Position numbers and translations under genes: made by a program
DNA from: Alkalihalobacterium sp048323755
Lineage (GTDB): Bacteria > Bacillota > Bacilli > Bacillales > Bacillaceae_F
Direction: 5' to 3'
Length of the DNA stretch: 64,000 nucleotides
NCBI RefSeq assembly: GCF_048323755.1
Contig: NZ_JBLWFS010000011.1
Span: forward strand, 62,001 to 126,000
Shown here: piece after piece, positions 26,167 through 35,222 of the stretch
How the letters are laid out: every line of letters begins with the position of its first letter
Numbering within the stretch: position 1 is the stretch's first letter
Notes under the pieces: generated by a model
Databases searched by the model: none
What the model saw: the letters and a program-made list of their open reading frames with translations, nothing else
Told to the model about the DNA's origin: nothing

Positions 26167-26656
26167 TTGAAAAACAATAATAATATGACTTGTGATCTAG
26201 AAACAGGTGTATGTGGTGTGACAGGTGAAGATGATATAGAGGTAATTGAATTCAACCAACCAAGCAAAAAAATAGATTTATATTATGTAACCGATCCAAT
26301 CTGCTCACATTGCTGGGCATTAGAACCAGTACTTCGTCGTTTTATGAAGCAATATGGTCAATATTTCAACTTCAAAACAGTAATGGGTGGCAGTTAAAAT
26401 CGTTGGTGGTCGTCCTTTCGAATATTATGTAGATGGATTAGCGCAAGTTTTAGATGAAAAGCCTACCCCCGAACAACAGCCAGCATTATCAACTTTACTT
26501 CAAGACGAAAAACTCCTTTTCTCAAAAGAAATCGAAGTAATGTATGGAGTTGAGAAATCGGATATTAACAATTTTATTGAAAAAGAACTTTCACCAAGTA
26601 GTTATCAAGCAAAGAATTTTCTTGGAGAGTCGTATTTTATAACGACTGGTAAATAA
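26167..26656 (+). pseudogene. DsbA-family thioredoxin-like protein, internally deleted
   Basis: The 5' part encodes NMTCDLETGVCGVTGEDD and DLYYVTDPICSHCWALEPVL, whose CSHC is a thioredoxin-type active site of the DsbA/FrnE-like group. After FKTVMGG the frame hits a stop at 26395. Another frame continues as VKIVGGRPFEYYVDGLAQVL to the stop at 26656 and fits the C-terminal part of the same family. About 150 residues of the expected 300 are missing, so this is a deletion with frameshift. TTG 26167 follows GGAGG. Confidence 0.72.
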
Positions 26657-26743
26657 AAGAGAAATCCAGTAGCTTATAATATCTGCACAAGAGGCAATAA
26701 GAACTATGTTTTGCTGAAAATATTTATATATTACTATATAATA

Positions 26744-26785
26744 TAGCCTGTATCTTTGAATACAAACGATCAATGATACAGGCTA
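26744..26785. terminator. Terminator between the DsbA pseudogene and the CDF gene
   Basis: TAGCCTGTATC (26744-26754) pairs with GATACAGGCTA (26775-26785), 11 bp, followed on the plus strand by TTATTTTTATT. It lies between converging genes and may serve both. Confidence 0.75.
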
Positions 26786-26800
26786 TTATTTTTATTCATT

Positions 26801-27700
26801 TTAACCACTTTCTAACCGATACGGATTAATATGAACAAACACTTTTTTTATATTACTATGGTTATCTATTAGTCCCTTTTTGACTTCTTTTGAAATGAGA
26901 TGCCCCTCTTCCACACTAATATGAGGGTCAACACTTACTTTGATATCTATAACGATATAGTGTCCATGTGTCCTAGCCAACAATTCGTCAACTCTTTTAA
27001 CACCCTGGATATTGGTTACTGTTTTAAAAAAAGGCATTATTTTATCAGCATCAAGAACTTGTTCCATCATAATCAGACTCGATTCCTTTGCCAATGAAAA
27101 TCCTATTTTTATAACAATTATGGATACGATTAACCCAGCTAATGGGTCAAAATAAATCAATATCGGATAGTTATAATGTTGACCTAAAATGGCTCCAAGG
27201 ACACCTACAAAAGCTGCGATTGATGATAATGAATCAGAACGATGATGCCAGGCCTCAGCTAATAATGCTGAACTGTTGATTTTTTTAGCTAAACGATACT
27301 TATATTGAAACAGCAATTCCTTTACAATGATGGAAATAATGATAGCACCTAATGCGATCCCTTTTGGAGCAGTAGGCATTTCACCAAAAAATACTTTTAA
27401 AGATGAAATGGCTATTTCGATCCCTACAACAATTAATAGAATGGCAACTATAATCGTCGCAATATTTTCAGCTTTACCATGCCCATACGGATGATCTTTA
27501 TCTGGAGGCTTTTTGGCGGTACGTAACCCTGCAAGAACGGCAATTGAACCCGCCACATCAGAAGCCGAATGAGCGGCATCAGCTATTAGAGCTCGACTAC
27601 CAGACACCCAACCGATAAACCCTTTCATAATTGCTAATAACCCATTGGCAACTATTCCTATCCACGTTGCCACCTCTGCTTGTTTAAAACGATTTTCCAT
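26801..27700 (-). CDS. Cation diffusion facilitator (CDF) metal exporter
   Basis: Six-helix membrane antiporter exporting a divalent metal in exchange for protons, 299 residues. The metal sites appear as HSASD in helix 2 (IADAAHSASDVAG) and HHRSD in helix 5, with the PYGHGKAENIA motif after helix 2 and a C-terminal cytoplasmic domain (about residues 210-299) ending in HINPY. HxxxD in both sites is common for zinc but also found in Bacillus manganese exporters such as MneP, so the metal is left open. The gene stands alone. Confidence 0.88.
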   Translation of the reverse strand: MENRFKQAEVATWIGIVANGLLAIMKGFIGWVSGSRALIADAAHSASDVAGSIAVLAGLRTAKKPPDKDHPYGHGKAENIATIIVAILLIVVGIEIAISSLKVFFGEMPTAPKGIALGAIIISIIVKELLFQYKYRLAKKINSSALLAEAWHHRSDSLSSIAAFVGVLGAILGQHYNYPILIYFDPLAGLIVSIIVIKIGFSLAKESSLIMMEQVLDADKIMPFFKTVTNIQGVKRVDELLARTHGHYIVIDIKVSVDPHISVEEGHLISKEVKKGLIDNHSNIKKVFVHINPYRLESG

Positions 27701-27838
27701 TTATCAAACACCACCCAAATATTCCATATCCTAGATCACTTTTTAATGCTTTTTTATCCTATCAGATGAATATCATGTGGGTCTACAGCAACGTTTTTGT
27801 GAGGTGACAAGTAATGTAACACTAGTAAAATAACTTTC

Positions 27839-27868
27839 GTTTACTATATTTTTTTGCATTTAGTAAAC
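27839..27868. promoter_or_regulatory. Inverted repeat upstream of the CDF gene
   Basis: GTTTACTA (27839-27846) and TAGTAAAC (27861-27868), perfect 8-bp arms, 14-base spacer, about 140 bp upstream of the CDF start. The rest of the 383-bp gap (27701-28083) holds the terminator at 27932 and no gene. It could be a repressor operator; no riboswitch pattern was recognised. Confidence 0.35.
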
Positions 27869-27931
27869 TTAATATAAATAACAAAACCAGCAAAGCTTTC
27901 GATGGTAATTTAGCATATTCATAAATAAAAG

Positions 27932-27963
27932 TGGTACCCCCTGCTTAATCGCAGGGGGTACCA
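27932..27963 (-). terminator. Terminator of rlmCD
   Basis: TGGTACCCCCTGC (27932-27944), loop TTAATC, GCAGGGGGTACCA (27951-27963): a 13-bp perfect stem. On the minus strand CTTTTATTTA follows. It lies 120 bp downstream of the rlmCD stop. Confidence 0.7.
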
Positions 27964-28083
27964 TCTTACAACGATAAATAGTGTATCAAATGAGTTGTTA
28001 CATTACCTTGTTGAACGAATTGATGTTCAAAAGCATGGAACTCCAATCATAAAGTATAAGTTTTCAATACCTATAGAGACTAA

Positions 28084-29463
28084 TTACTTTCCTACAAATT
28101 CTAACTGCGACACGCACTCAACATGCATCGTATGAGGGAACATGTCGACCGGTTGAACTTCTTTCGTTTTATAACCGCCGTCTTCAAGTACTCGTAAATC
28201 GCGAGCTAATGTTGCTGGATTACAGCTAACATACACTACCCGCTTCGGTTTCATCTGAATAATGGTATTCAGTAACGCTTCGTCACAGCCTTTTCGCGGT
28301 GGATCTACGACGATGACATCGGCACGAATACCTTGAGCGTACCACCACGGGATCACTTTTTCAGCTTCACCAACGGCAAAATCTACATTTCCTATGTTGT
28401 TTAATTTTGCGTTTCGCTTCGCATCATCAATGGCTTGTGGCACAATCTCTACACCATAGACGTGCTTTGCTTTTTGTGCTAAGAATAACGAAATCGTCCC
28501 AATGCCACAATACGCATCAATCACCGTATCCTCATTTGACAACTGTGCATATTCTAGCGCTTTATCATATAACACTTTTGTTTGCTCAGGATTGACTTGA
28601 TAAAACGATCTGGCAGAAATCGCAAACTTCACTTCACCAATATAATCATAAATATACTCTTCACCCCAAAGAACATCGGTTTGATCACCAAAAATAACAT
28701 TCGTTCTCTTAGTATTTATGTTATGTACGATCGATTTCACTTCTGGAAGTCGATCTCTTATTTGTGAAATGAGCTGCTCTTTCTGAGGTAAATCATTGGT
28801 TCGTGTAACCAGGACAACCATGACTTCTTTCGTGACTAGTCCGTATCTAGCTACTACATGACGCAATACACCTCTATGCTTTTCTTCATCATATCCTTTA
28901 ATATGAAGCTTATTTGCAATGTCTTTCACGGTTTGAACGACTTTATCATTGGCTTCTTGTTGAATCAAACACTCGTCCATATCAATAATATGGTGGGTTC
29001 TTTCTTGATAAAATCCAGCAACTAGCCCACCCTCTCTTGTCGCGACAGGAACTTGAGCCTTGTTTCGATACCTCCACGGGTCATCCATACCTAATGTAGG
29101 ATGCACCGGAATATCTGAAATCTTACCAATTCTCTCCAGTACATTTTGGACCATTTTCTGCTTTTGTTTAAGTTGGGCGTCATAGCTTAAATGCTGCAAT
29201 TGACAGCCACCACACTGATGATAGACAGGACAAGGCGGTTCCGCTCGGTGCTCACTCGTCTCTAGTCGTTCCATTAATCGGCCGAATCCGTATCCTTTGT
29301 TGACTTTTGTTACTTTTACTACTCCACGTTCACCGGGAAGAGCTTTAGGTACAAAAAGGGTATAGCCATCAATTTTGGCAACGGCTGCTCCTTCATGGGT
29401 TAAATCTTCAAATACTACTTCATATTGTTGGTTTTTTTGAACTGGTATATTATGTTTACTCAT
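28084..29463 (-). CDS. rlmCD: 23S rRNA (uracil-C5)-methyltransferase RlmCD
   Basis: SAM-dependent RNA methyltransferase, 459 residues. A TRAM domain (about residues 9-65) is followed by the iron-sulfur cysteines in CPVYHQCGGCQLQH (Cys78, 84 and 87), then the Rossmann domain with DAYCGIGTISLFLA, VVDPPRKGC and the catalytic cysteine in YVSCNPATLARDL. In B. subtilis one enzyme (RlmCD, formerly YefA) methylates both U747 and U1939; E. coli uses RlmC and RlmD separately. It sits downstream of dgkB in the same order as in B. subtilis. Confidence 0.92.
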   Translation of the reverse strand: MSKHNIPVQKNQQYEVVFEDLTHEGAAVAKIDGYTLFVPKALPGERGVVKVTKVNKGYGFGRLMERLETSEHRAEPPCPVYHQCGGCQLQHLSYDAQLKQKQKMVQNVLERIGKISDIPVHPTLGMDDPWRYRNKAQVPVATREGGLVAGFYQERTHHIIDMDECLIQQEANDKVVQTVKDIANKLHIKGYDEEKHRGVLRHVVARYGLVTKEVMVVLVTRTNDLPQKEQLISQIRDRLPEVKSIVHNINTKRTNVIFGDQTDVLWGEEYIYDYIGEVKFAISARSFYQVNPEQTKVLYDKALEYAQLSNEDTVIDAYCGIGTISLFLAQKAKHVYGVEIVPQAIDDAKRNAKLNNIGNVDFAVGEAEKVIPWWYAQGIRADVIVVDPPRKGCDEALLNTIIQMKPKRVVYVSCNPATLARDLRVLEDGGYKTKEVQPVDMFPHTMHVECVSQLEFVGK

Positions 29464-29565
29464 TATCTCTCTTCCTTTACGTCCGAAATATGCTCCCCTG
29501 ATTGTAGCATAACTGACTGTATATAAAAAACTTTGACTAAACTAGTACACACCGTATGTAAAATA

Positions 29566-29835
29566 TTATTTTATCTTAGATTTTCTCTTATAGTCTAAAA
29601 CAAGCCAAAAAACCAAAAATAGAAGAAGTACAGTCATAGACAATGTAATCAGCCATAAATCGTTTCCGTTTAAATAAAACCCAAGCAACATAATTACAAC
29701 TGAAACGATTGGTGCCATGATATAGAAGGGCTCAGCATTATAAAACCACCCATATGGATAAAAATGAGCGCCAGTTATAATTGCAAAAAATATCGCCTTC
29801 CCCCTGTTAGATAGATATTTTGCAAAAAGTAATCC
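29566..29835 (-). CDS. Small membrane protein, uncertain start, possibly a gene remnant
   Basis: A minus-strand frame encoding KAIFFAIITGAHFYPYGW and two further hydrophobic segments, ending KRKSKIK. The longer frame reaches 29904, but that part overlaps the dgkB terminator, so it cannot all be real coding sequence. No good start with a ribosome binding site is visible; the GGGGGAAGG near 29803 has no ATG, GTG or TTG at the right distance. The left limit given here is the stop; the right limit is approximate. It may be the 3' part of a lost membrane-protein gene. Confidence 0.35.
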   Translation of the reverse strand, partial: GLLFAKYLSNRGKAIFFAIITGAHFYPYGWFYNAEPFYIMAPIVSVVIMLLGFYLNGNDLWLITLSMTVLLLFLVFWLVLDYKRKSKIK

Positions 29836-29861
29836 TCTGTTTCTATCAGTACAATTCAATA

Positions 29862-29899
29862 AAAAAACATGCATTCCTTGTGGGAAATGCATGTTTTTT
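29862..29899 (-). terminator. Terminator of dgkB
   Basis: AAAAAACATGCATT (29862-29875) and AATGCATGTTTTTT (29886-29899) form the stem, with a run of T on the minus strand. It lies 65 bp after the dgkB stop. Confidence 0.85.
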
Positions 29900-29964
29900 A
29901 GCATGTGATTGGGTTGTTTACATTCTCTGAAGCTGAAGTAAACCTGTTAATCCCATTTTTTTCT

Positions 29965-30855
29965 CTACTTTTTTGGAGGACATAAGATTTGAAAATGTTG
30001 ATACAAATTAACAAATTCGCTTGGTAACATCCCGCCATATTCCCCGTCTAGGTTTAACTGCATATCACCTTCAACATAGACTTTAATCCGGTTCGCTTGT
30101 GTATAGATAACTTTCGGATGGTTCATATGTTCACCGCGCATCGCCAGACCACCAATACGAATAAATTCGGGGAAGGATGTCTTTTTCACAATGATTAAAT
30201 CAAACAACCCGTCTTGAATTGAAGCATCAGGCGCTAGTTTTTCAAACCCGCCAACTGAATTCGTATTCGAAACTAAAAACATCATGATTTCGCCTTCAAA
30301 AAGCTTTCCATCATATTCAATTCTTACAGAAGTCGGCGAAATGGACGGTAACTTTTCTAAGCCTTTTATATAATAGGCAAGTTGCCCCATTAATGTTTTT
30401 AACTTACTAGGTACTTCATATGTTAACTCGGTTAGGGTTCCCCCTGCCGCTATGTTGATAAAGTATTGACTGCCAACTTTTCCAATATCGATGGGTTGCT
30501 GATGTTCCCCGCACAACACATCGCAAGCTTCTACGATATCTCTTGGAATATGCAGCGCTCTAGCAAAATCATTCGTCGTTCCACCTGGTATTAATCCAAG
30601 CAATGGACGTTGTTCTAATTCTGCTAACCCATTGACAACTTCAAAAATTGTTCCGTCTCCTCCAGCAGCAATAACTAAATCAAAGCCTCTCTCACCAGCT
30701 GACCTAGCCGCCTTAATCGCACAACCTTCCCCTGTCGTTGCATGTGCAGAAGCTTCGTAACCTACTTTTTCAAGTCGCTCCAATACGTAAGGTAAACTTT
30801 TACGCATTTGCTCTCTTCCGGACGTTGGATTATATATAATTCGGGCTCGTTTCAT
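29965..30855 (-). CDS. dgkB: Diacylglycerol kinase DgkB
   Basis: Soluble lipid kinase that returns diacylglycerol from lipoteichoic acid synthesis to phosphatidic acid; 296 residues. The nucleotide loop AAGGDGTIFEVVNGL and the LIPGGTTNDFARAL motif define the DagK/YegS family. The C-terminal half is the beta-rich substrate domain. ATG 30855 follows GGGAG; a GTG at 30867 is less likely. B. subtilis dgkB (yerQ) also lies next to rlmCD (yefA), which supports the assignment. Confidence 0.92.
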   Translation of the reverse strand: MKRARIIYNPTSGREQMRKSLPYVLERLEKVGYEASAHATTGEGCAIKAARSAGERGFDLVIAAGGDGTIFEVVNGLAELEQRPLLGLIPGGTTNDFARALHIPRDIVEACDVLCGEHQQPIDIGKVGSQYFINIAAGGTLTELTYEVPSKLKTLMGQLAYYIKGLEKLPSISPTSVRIEYDGKLFEGEIMMFLVSNTNSVGGFEKLAPDASIQDGLFDLIIVKKTSFPEFIRIGGLAMRGEHMNHPKVIYTQANRIKVYVEGDMQLNLDGEYGGMLPSEFVNLYQHFQILCPPKK

Positions 30856-30986
30856 ACTATCTCCCACTTTTATGAAGTAATATCCATCTTATTACAATCT
30901 ATTAACTTGTATGATAAGGGATACATGCTTCTTATACAAGTGATATCTCATAACTATTTCTGACAACCCTTTTAACATATCACTTT

Positions 30987-32138
30987 TTACTCTTCGTCTT
31001 GCTCGTACACAAGGTCCCCATCTACAAACGTCTTCCATGCATAGCTGTTTTCTCTTAATGGATGCGCATCCCAAATAACGATGTCCGCATCTTTCCCCAC
31101 TTCGAGTGTTCCTGTAAGGTCTTCGATACCTAATACGGCCGCTGCGTGTTCTGTTACTGATTTTAATGCAGTGAGTTCTGACAATCCTTCTTTTACAGCA
31201 ATGCTTACAGAGGTTTGAAGGTACTGAATCGGAATAACAGGGTGATCTGTCGTCATAGCAAATGGAATATTCGCCTCTTCTAGAGCTTTATATGTCTGCC
31301 AGCCTTTATCTCTTAACTCTACTTTACTACGGCTTGAAATCGTAGGGCCGACTGTAAACTTCGCACCGCTTTCCGCCAACAAGTGGGTAATTTGATGTCC
31401 TTCTGTTGTATGTTCAACACTTAAATCTAAATCAAACTCTTTTGCAATTCGAATTACCGTCATAATATCATCAGCACGGTGCGCATGAGCACGAACAGGA
31501 ATTTTCTTTTCAAGAGCTAGTTGTAAAGCCTCTAATTCAAAATCAAACACATTCTCTCCGTTTTTCTTCTTTTCCATGTAGTGCTTCGCTTTAGAAAATT
31601 GTTCACGAAGGATAGCGGCAACAGCCATTCTTGTCTTAGGTGCTCGTCCATGATTACCATGAGCTCCTTTAGGGTTTTCACCAAGGGCAATTTTTAACCC
31701 TGATGGCTGACGGACAACCATCTCATCTACTGATTTTCCAAGTCTAATCTTAATACAGACCGTTAAACCGCCAATGACATTGGCACTTCCTGGTAACACT
31801 TGGGCCGTTGTCACACCTGAAGCAACCGCATCGTGAAACCCTTGGTCATACGGATAAATTCCGTCCATCGCACGCAAATGCGGTGTAATAGCCGAAGTGG
31901 TTTCGTTATAATCTTGCCCTTCCCAACGTACCCCTTCTTCGTCAATTCCTAAGTGAGTATGCGCGTCAATAAATCCAGGCGTCACGTATCTTCCATTGGC
32001 ATCAACAACTTCTGCTTCTGCTGGAACTTTTACATCTTCATCTTTCCCCACACTGATTAACTTTCCACCTTCAAATAAAAGTGTCCCTTTTGCGATTTCA
32101 TTTTCACCTAAAATATGTGCATTAATAATTGCCTTCAT
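30987..32138 (-). CDS. Amidohydrolase (imidazolonepropionase-like family)
   Basis: Metal-dependent hydrolase of 383 residues from ATG 32138, preceded by AAAGGAG. Metal ligands are visible in GFIDAHTHLG, HAHRADD, EHTTEGH and MTTDHPVIP. The subfamily is the amidohydrolases with GVTTAQVLPGSANVIGG, often annotated as imidazolonepropionase-like. No histidine-degradation gene is near, so the substrate is unknown. A longer frame starts at 32216 but lacks a ribosome binding site. In B. subtilis this position between dgkB and gatB holds swrC and yerO instead. Confidence 0.85.
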   Translation of the reverse strand: MKAIINAHILGENEIAKGTLLFEGGKLISVGKDEDVKVPAEAEVVDANGRYVTPGFIDAHTHLGIDEEGVRWEGQDYNETTSAITPHLRAMDGIYPYDQGFHDAVASGVTTAQVLPGSANVIGGLTVCIKIRLGKSVDEMVVRQPSGLKIALGENPKGAHGNHGRAPKTRMAVAAILREQFSKAKHYMEKKKNGENVFDFELEALQLALEKKIPVRAHAHRADDIMTVIRIAKEFDLDLSVEHTTEGHQITHLLAESGAKFTVGPTISSRSKVELRDKGWQTYKALEEANIPFAMTTDHPVIPIQYLQTSVSIAVKEGLSELTALKSVTEHAAAVLGIEDLTGTLEVGKDADIVIWDAHPLRENSYAWKTFVDGDLVYEQDEE

Positions 32139-32250
32139 GTGAACAACTCCTTTAATAATATCGATCCTTTTTTTACGCATATTGTTCATGACTATGTTGC
32201 AGTTCTCTAATAGCATGCTCTCAATTACTTATGTGAAGTGAATAAAAAAA

Positions 32251-32282
32251 TTCGATACCTCTATCTTATTACGGGTATCGAA
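32251..32282 (-). terminator. Terminator of the DedA gene
   Basis: TTCGATACC (32251-32259) pairs with GGTATCGAA (32274-32282); seven T residues follow on the minus strand. Confidence 0.85.
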
Positions 32283-32334
32283 ATATTTCAAAGACAAACT
32301 ATTTATTTTTAGAATTATTTTTAAAAAAAATATA

Positions 32335-32937
32335 TTAACTTGTATACGTCGTTGCTTCATCGTCTCTCTTATTCCGAAGAAGATTTTTTACAAAAAAGCC
32401 GACGACAGCTATTGCAAAAACAACGATTGAAACGATATATATGTTGTGCTGTTGTAAGTTTTCAATTCCAGTTACAAGAATAAATCGTCCAAACGCAAAG
32501 TAAAGAGCACACCATATGAGACTACTAGTATATGAAACTATAGCAAATGTTACGTACGATAGTTTCCGAGTCCCACACAAGAATGGTATTGCATGTCGTA
32601 ACCCAGCAAAAAAGCTACAAAAAACAAGTGCGTATGTGCCGTGATCATCAATCATTTTCTTACCCTTTTTTATGACACTTCTGCTTTTTAATTTACCTAG
32701 AAGAGGCGCTCCTGCAAATCGTCCCAATAAAAAAGTCGTTGTTGTCGCTGCAATTATTCCAAAGTAAGCTGCTGCAAATGCTGGAATTGCTTCTAGATAC
32801 CCACCTGACAACCAGCCGATACTTATTACAATGACTTCATTAGGAACAGGAAAAATAAACATTCCTAGCCAAAGCCACAGAAATAAGCCGCCGTAACCGA
32901 AATCATATAAAACTGAAATAACCATTTCCCATTCCAT
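32335..32937 (-). CDS. DedA-family membrane protein
   Basis: A 200-residue polytopic protein with the VTT/DedA pattern: GMFIFPVPNEVIVISIGWL near the N-terminus, LLGRFAG, and FFAGLRHAIPFLCGTRKL, whose arginine is one of the conserved functional residues. DedA proteins are lipid transporters: some flip C55-lipids or phosphatidylethanolamine. The sequence does not tell which. The gene is divergent from opuD and has its own terminator. Confidence 0.88.
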   Translation of the reverse strand: MEWEMVISVLYDFGYGGLFLWLWLGMFIFPVPNEVIVISIGWLSGGYLEAIPAFAAAYFGIIAATTTTFLLGRFAGAPLLGKLKSRSVIKKGKKMIDDHGTYALVFCSFFAGLRHAIPFLCGTRKLSYVTFAIVSYTSSLIWCALYFAFGRFILVTGIENLQQHNIYIVSIVVFAIAVVGFFVKNLLRNKRDDEATTYTS

Positions 32938-33190
32938 TACTGCACCCTCTCCCTATTTGTTCGGAAAAAGACATGCTGAATTTCTTTCACGTTAGTACCA
33001 ATTTACACCATTATTGAAAATAAACCAATTAATGTGCATTATTTAGTCTAACCTAAAGAAGCTTTGACCCTTTATTAAATCATCGCTTTACTATATCTAT
33101 GCAGCTTACTACATATTACCAAACACTTTGGAAACACATAAAGAAATCATATTCATGAAAAGCTATGGTAAAAAGGAGGAGCGTGTACAT

Positions 33191-34723
33191 ATGGAGAAAG
33201 CAACTAAGGTATTTTGGATATCTATTGTAATTGCCATTGTATTCGTGCTTTGGGGTGTCCTATTACCAAATCAGTTAACTAGTGTTATGGATGTTACGTT
33301 AGGCTTCTTTTTACAAAATTTCGGCTGGTTCTACCAACTGTCGGCTACATTCTTTCTCATCTTTGCTTTATTTCTCATTTTCAGTCGTTACGGCAAAGTA
33401 AAGCTCGGGAAAGATGAGGATAAACCAGAGTTCAGCAGACCGACTTGGTTTGCGATGTTGTTTAGTGCCGGGATGGGAATCGGACTTCTTTTTTTCGGTG
33501 TTTCCGAACCAATCTCACACTTTGCGAATCCGCCTTTAGGAGAAGCCGGGACGAGTGCAGCAGCTACGCAAGCTTTAAGGTATACGTATCTTCATTGGGG
33601 ATTTCATGCGTGGGCGATTTACGCAACGATTGCGTTAGGATTGGCTTATTTTAAATTCAGAAAAGGATATCCAGGATTAATTAGTGCTACGTTATATCCG
33701 ATACTAGGGGAGAAAACAAAGGGACCGATTGGTGGAATTATTGATGTTGTTGCGGTCTTTGCCACCATCTTTGGTGTTGCTGCTTCACTCGGTTTAGGTG
33801 CAGCCCAAATTAACGGAGGATTAAGCTACGTTACTGGTATTCCAAACACATTTGGTATTCAACTGTTAATTATTACGATCATCACAGTTCTGTTCCTCAT
33901 TTCAGCTGGGACTGGAATTAAAAGAGGAATTAAATATTTAAGCAATACGAATATGATATTAGCTGTGCTTCTATTTTTCAGTGTACTTTTCCTTGGACCT
34001 ACTGTGTTCTTATTAGAGCTCTTTACTACCACTTTAGGTTCTTATATTCAAAATTTACCTGCAATGGGCTTACGATTGGCACCTTTTAATGCGGACAATG
34101 CAGCTTGGATACAAGGCTGGACTATTTTTTATTGGGCATGGTGGATTGCGTGGGCACCATTTGTCGGAACTTTTATTGCACGTGTTTCGAGAGGGCGTAC
34201 TGTTAGAGAATTCGTAGTTGCTGTTTTATTCATTCCAACAATTGTATGTGCTTTATGGTTTGCTGTTTTCGGTGGAACGGGTATTTACCTCGAATACAAT
34301 TTGGGCATTCCAATATCGGAACAAACCCTTGAAACGGCTTTATTTCTAGTTTTTCAACAGCTACCGTTAAGCGCTCTATTGATTATCGTTACCTTGTTTT
34401 TAATTACGGTCTTCTTTATAACATCAGCCGATTCTGCTACATTTGTCCTTGGGATGCAGACAACGAACGGAAGTTTAGAGCCACCTAATATCATCAAGTA
34501 TGCGTGGGGGATATTATTAGCTGCTTCCGCTGCAATTCTAATGTACACGGGGGGATTAGCTGGTTTGCAAACAGCGATTATCGTTAGCGCCTTTCCGTTA
34601 ACCTTTGTTCTGATTGCGATGTCCTTCTCCATGGTTAAATCTTTAAATGCCGAAGTTGGCCCTAAAAAACAAAAAGAACGGAAGACAGAAACTGTAATAA
34701 AAGAACGACCAAATCCAACTTAA
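33191..34723 (+). CDS. opuD: Glycine betaine BCCT transporter OpuD
   Basis: Secondary Na+-coupled betaine importer with 12 membrane helices, 510 residues (B. subtilis OpuD has 512). The family signature YWAWWIAWAPFVGTFIARVS and the helix containing SAGMGIGLLFFGVSEPI are intact. A frame opens at 33128 but the ATG at 33191 follows AAGGAGGAG and matches the family start, so I used it. It imports a compatible solute in osmotic stress. Repeat copy B starts at its stop codon. Confidence 0.9.
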   Translation: MEKATKVFWISIVIAIVFVLWGVLLPNQLTSVMDVTLGFFLQNFGWFYQLSATFFLIFALFLIFSRYGKVKLGKDEDKPEFSRPTWFAMLFSAGMGIGLLFFGVSEPISHFANPPLGEAGTSAAATQALRYTYLHWGFHAWAIYATIALGLAYFKFRKGYPGLISATLYPILGEKTKGPIGGIIDVVAVFATIFGVAASLGLGAAQINGGLSYVTGIPNTFGIQLLIITIITVLFLISAGTGIKRGIKYLSNTNMILAVLLFFSVLFLGPTVFLLELFTTTLGSYIQNLPAMGLRLAPFNADNAAWIQGWTIFYWAWWIAWAPFVGTFIARVSRGRTVREFVVAVLFIPTIVCALWFAVFGGTGIYLEYNLGIPISEQTLETALFLVFQQLPLSALLIIVTLFLITVFFITSADSATFVLGMQTTNGSLEPPNIIKYAWGILLAASAAILMYTGGLAGLQTAIIVSAFPLTFVLIAMSFSMVKSLNAEVGPKKQKERKTETVIKERPNPT

Positions 34724-34866
34724 AAGCGCAAGCGCCCGTTGAGCAACGTACGGACTGAAGTGCATCGTATGAGATAAAGGAAACAAGGTGATCGCTAGTG
34801 AGCCGATGTTGACTTATCGTAAGGAGGTGAGCAAAGTCTCGCTGGTCGCTGGGCCACTGGAGCTAG
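34721..34866 (+). repeat. Dispersed repeat family 1, copy B
   Basis: Begins TAAAAGCGCAAGCGCCCGTT, its TAA being the opuD stop codon, and runs to near GGGCCACTGGAGC. Shared blocks with copies A and C include AGCGCAAGC, GGACTG, GAGATAAAGGAAACA (with C) and TGTTGACTTATCGTA. The direction is the same as in copies A and C. Confidence 0.8.
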
Positions 34867-34896
34867 ACATCTTCGAATTTTAAACGTATATAAAAA

Positions 34897-34947
34897 ACGG
34901 TCTCTGACAGTGTTAGAAGCATTGCTTCCAAACACTATTGAGACCGT
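34897..34947 (+). terminator. Long compound hairpin downstream of opuD
   Basis: ACGGTCTC (34897-34904) pairs with GAGACCGT (34940-34947). Inside are AGTGTT/AACACT and GAAGC-ATT-GCTTC. CTTTGT follows, a weak U-tract; it is the best opuD terminator candidate. Confidence 0.6.
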
Positions 34948-35062
34948 CTTTGTATGAAAGAAAACTGCAATTTTGTAAACTACTCTGTCTATTTTTGTTT
35001 GTTGCTTTTTTAACAGACTCAGCAGCAGCCCTTATATTAATGGAAATCACATTTTTAGGTCA

Positions 35063-35146
35063 CTTGCGGACTCGAGGGGACCTTATTTGCTTAAAATCGT
35101 TAAAAAACATAACGAATAGTAATTAATAACGTCCTCTCAGTGCCCT
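35063..35146. repeat. Palindromic repeat family 2, copy 2B
   Basis: Begins TTGCGGACTCGAGGGGACC and contains TTATTTGCTTAAAATCG and TTAATAACGTCCTCTCAG. The two ends are roughly complementary (GAGGGGACCTTATT against AATAACGTCCTCTC). A related copy lies at 52,632-52,716. The remainder of the 499-bp gap 34,724-35,222 holds repeat copy B and two hairpins. Confidence 0.65.
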
Positions 35147-35174
35147 ATCATTAAAAAAATCATTGTTTTTGGCA

Positions 35175-35201
35175 AAATAGGGGCCTGTGTGTTCCCTATT
35201 T
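35175..35201 (-). terminator. Possible terminator of gatCAB
   Basis: AAATAGGG (35175-35182) pairs with CCCTATTT (35194-35201), 21 bases after the gatB stop on the minus strand. The stem ends in TTTTG with only a short T-run. Confidence 0.5.
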
Positions 35202-35222
35202 ACATATTACATCATACCAAGC

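Noticed and set aside
26591..26773. A 60-codon minus-strand frame
   Set aside because: It overlaps the DsbA pseudogene and the following terminator and has no ribosome binding site or protein-like composition.
27701..27930. yybP-ykoY (manganese) riboswitch before the CDF gene
   Set aside because: The conserved GGGGAGUA-type element and paired stems are not recognisable; only an inverted repeat is seen.
34938..35126. A 62-codon plus-strand frame after opuD
   Set aside because: It starts inside the opuD terminator hairpin and runs through palindromic repeat copy 2B, so it is a chance frame.
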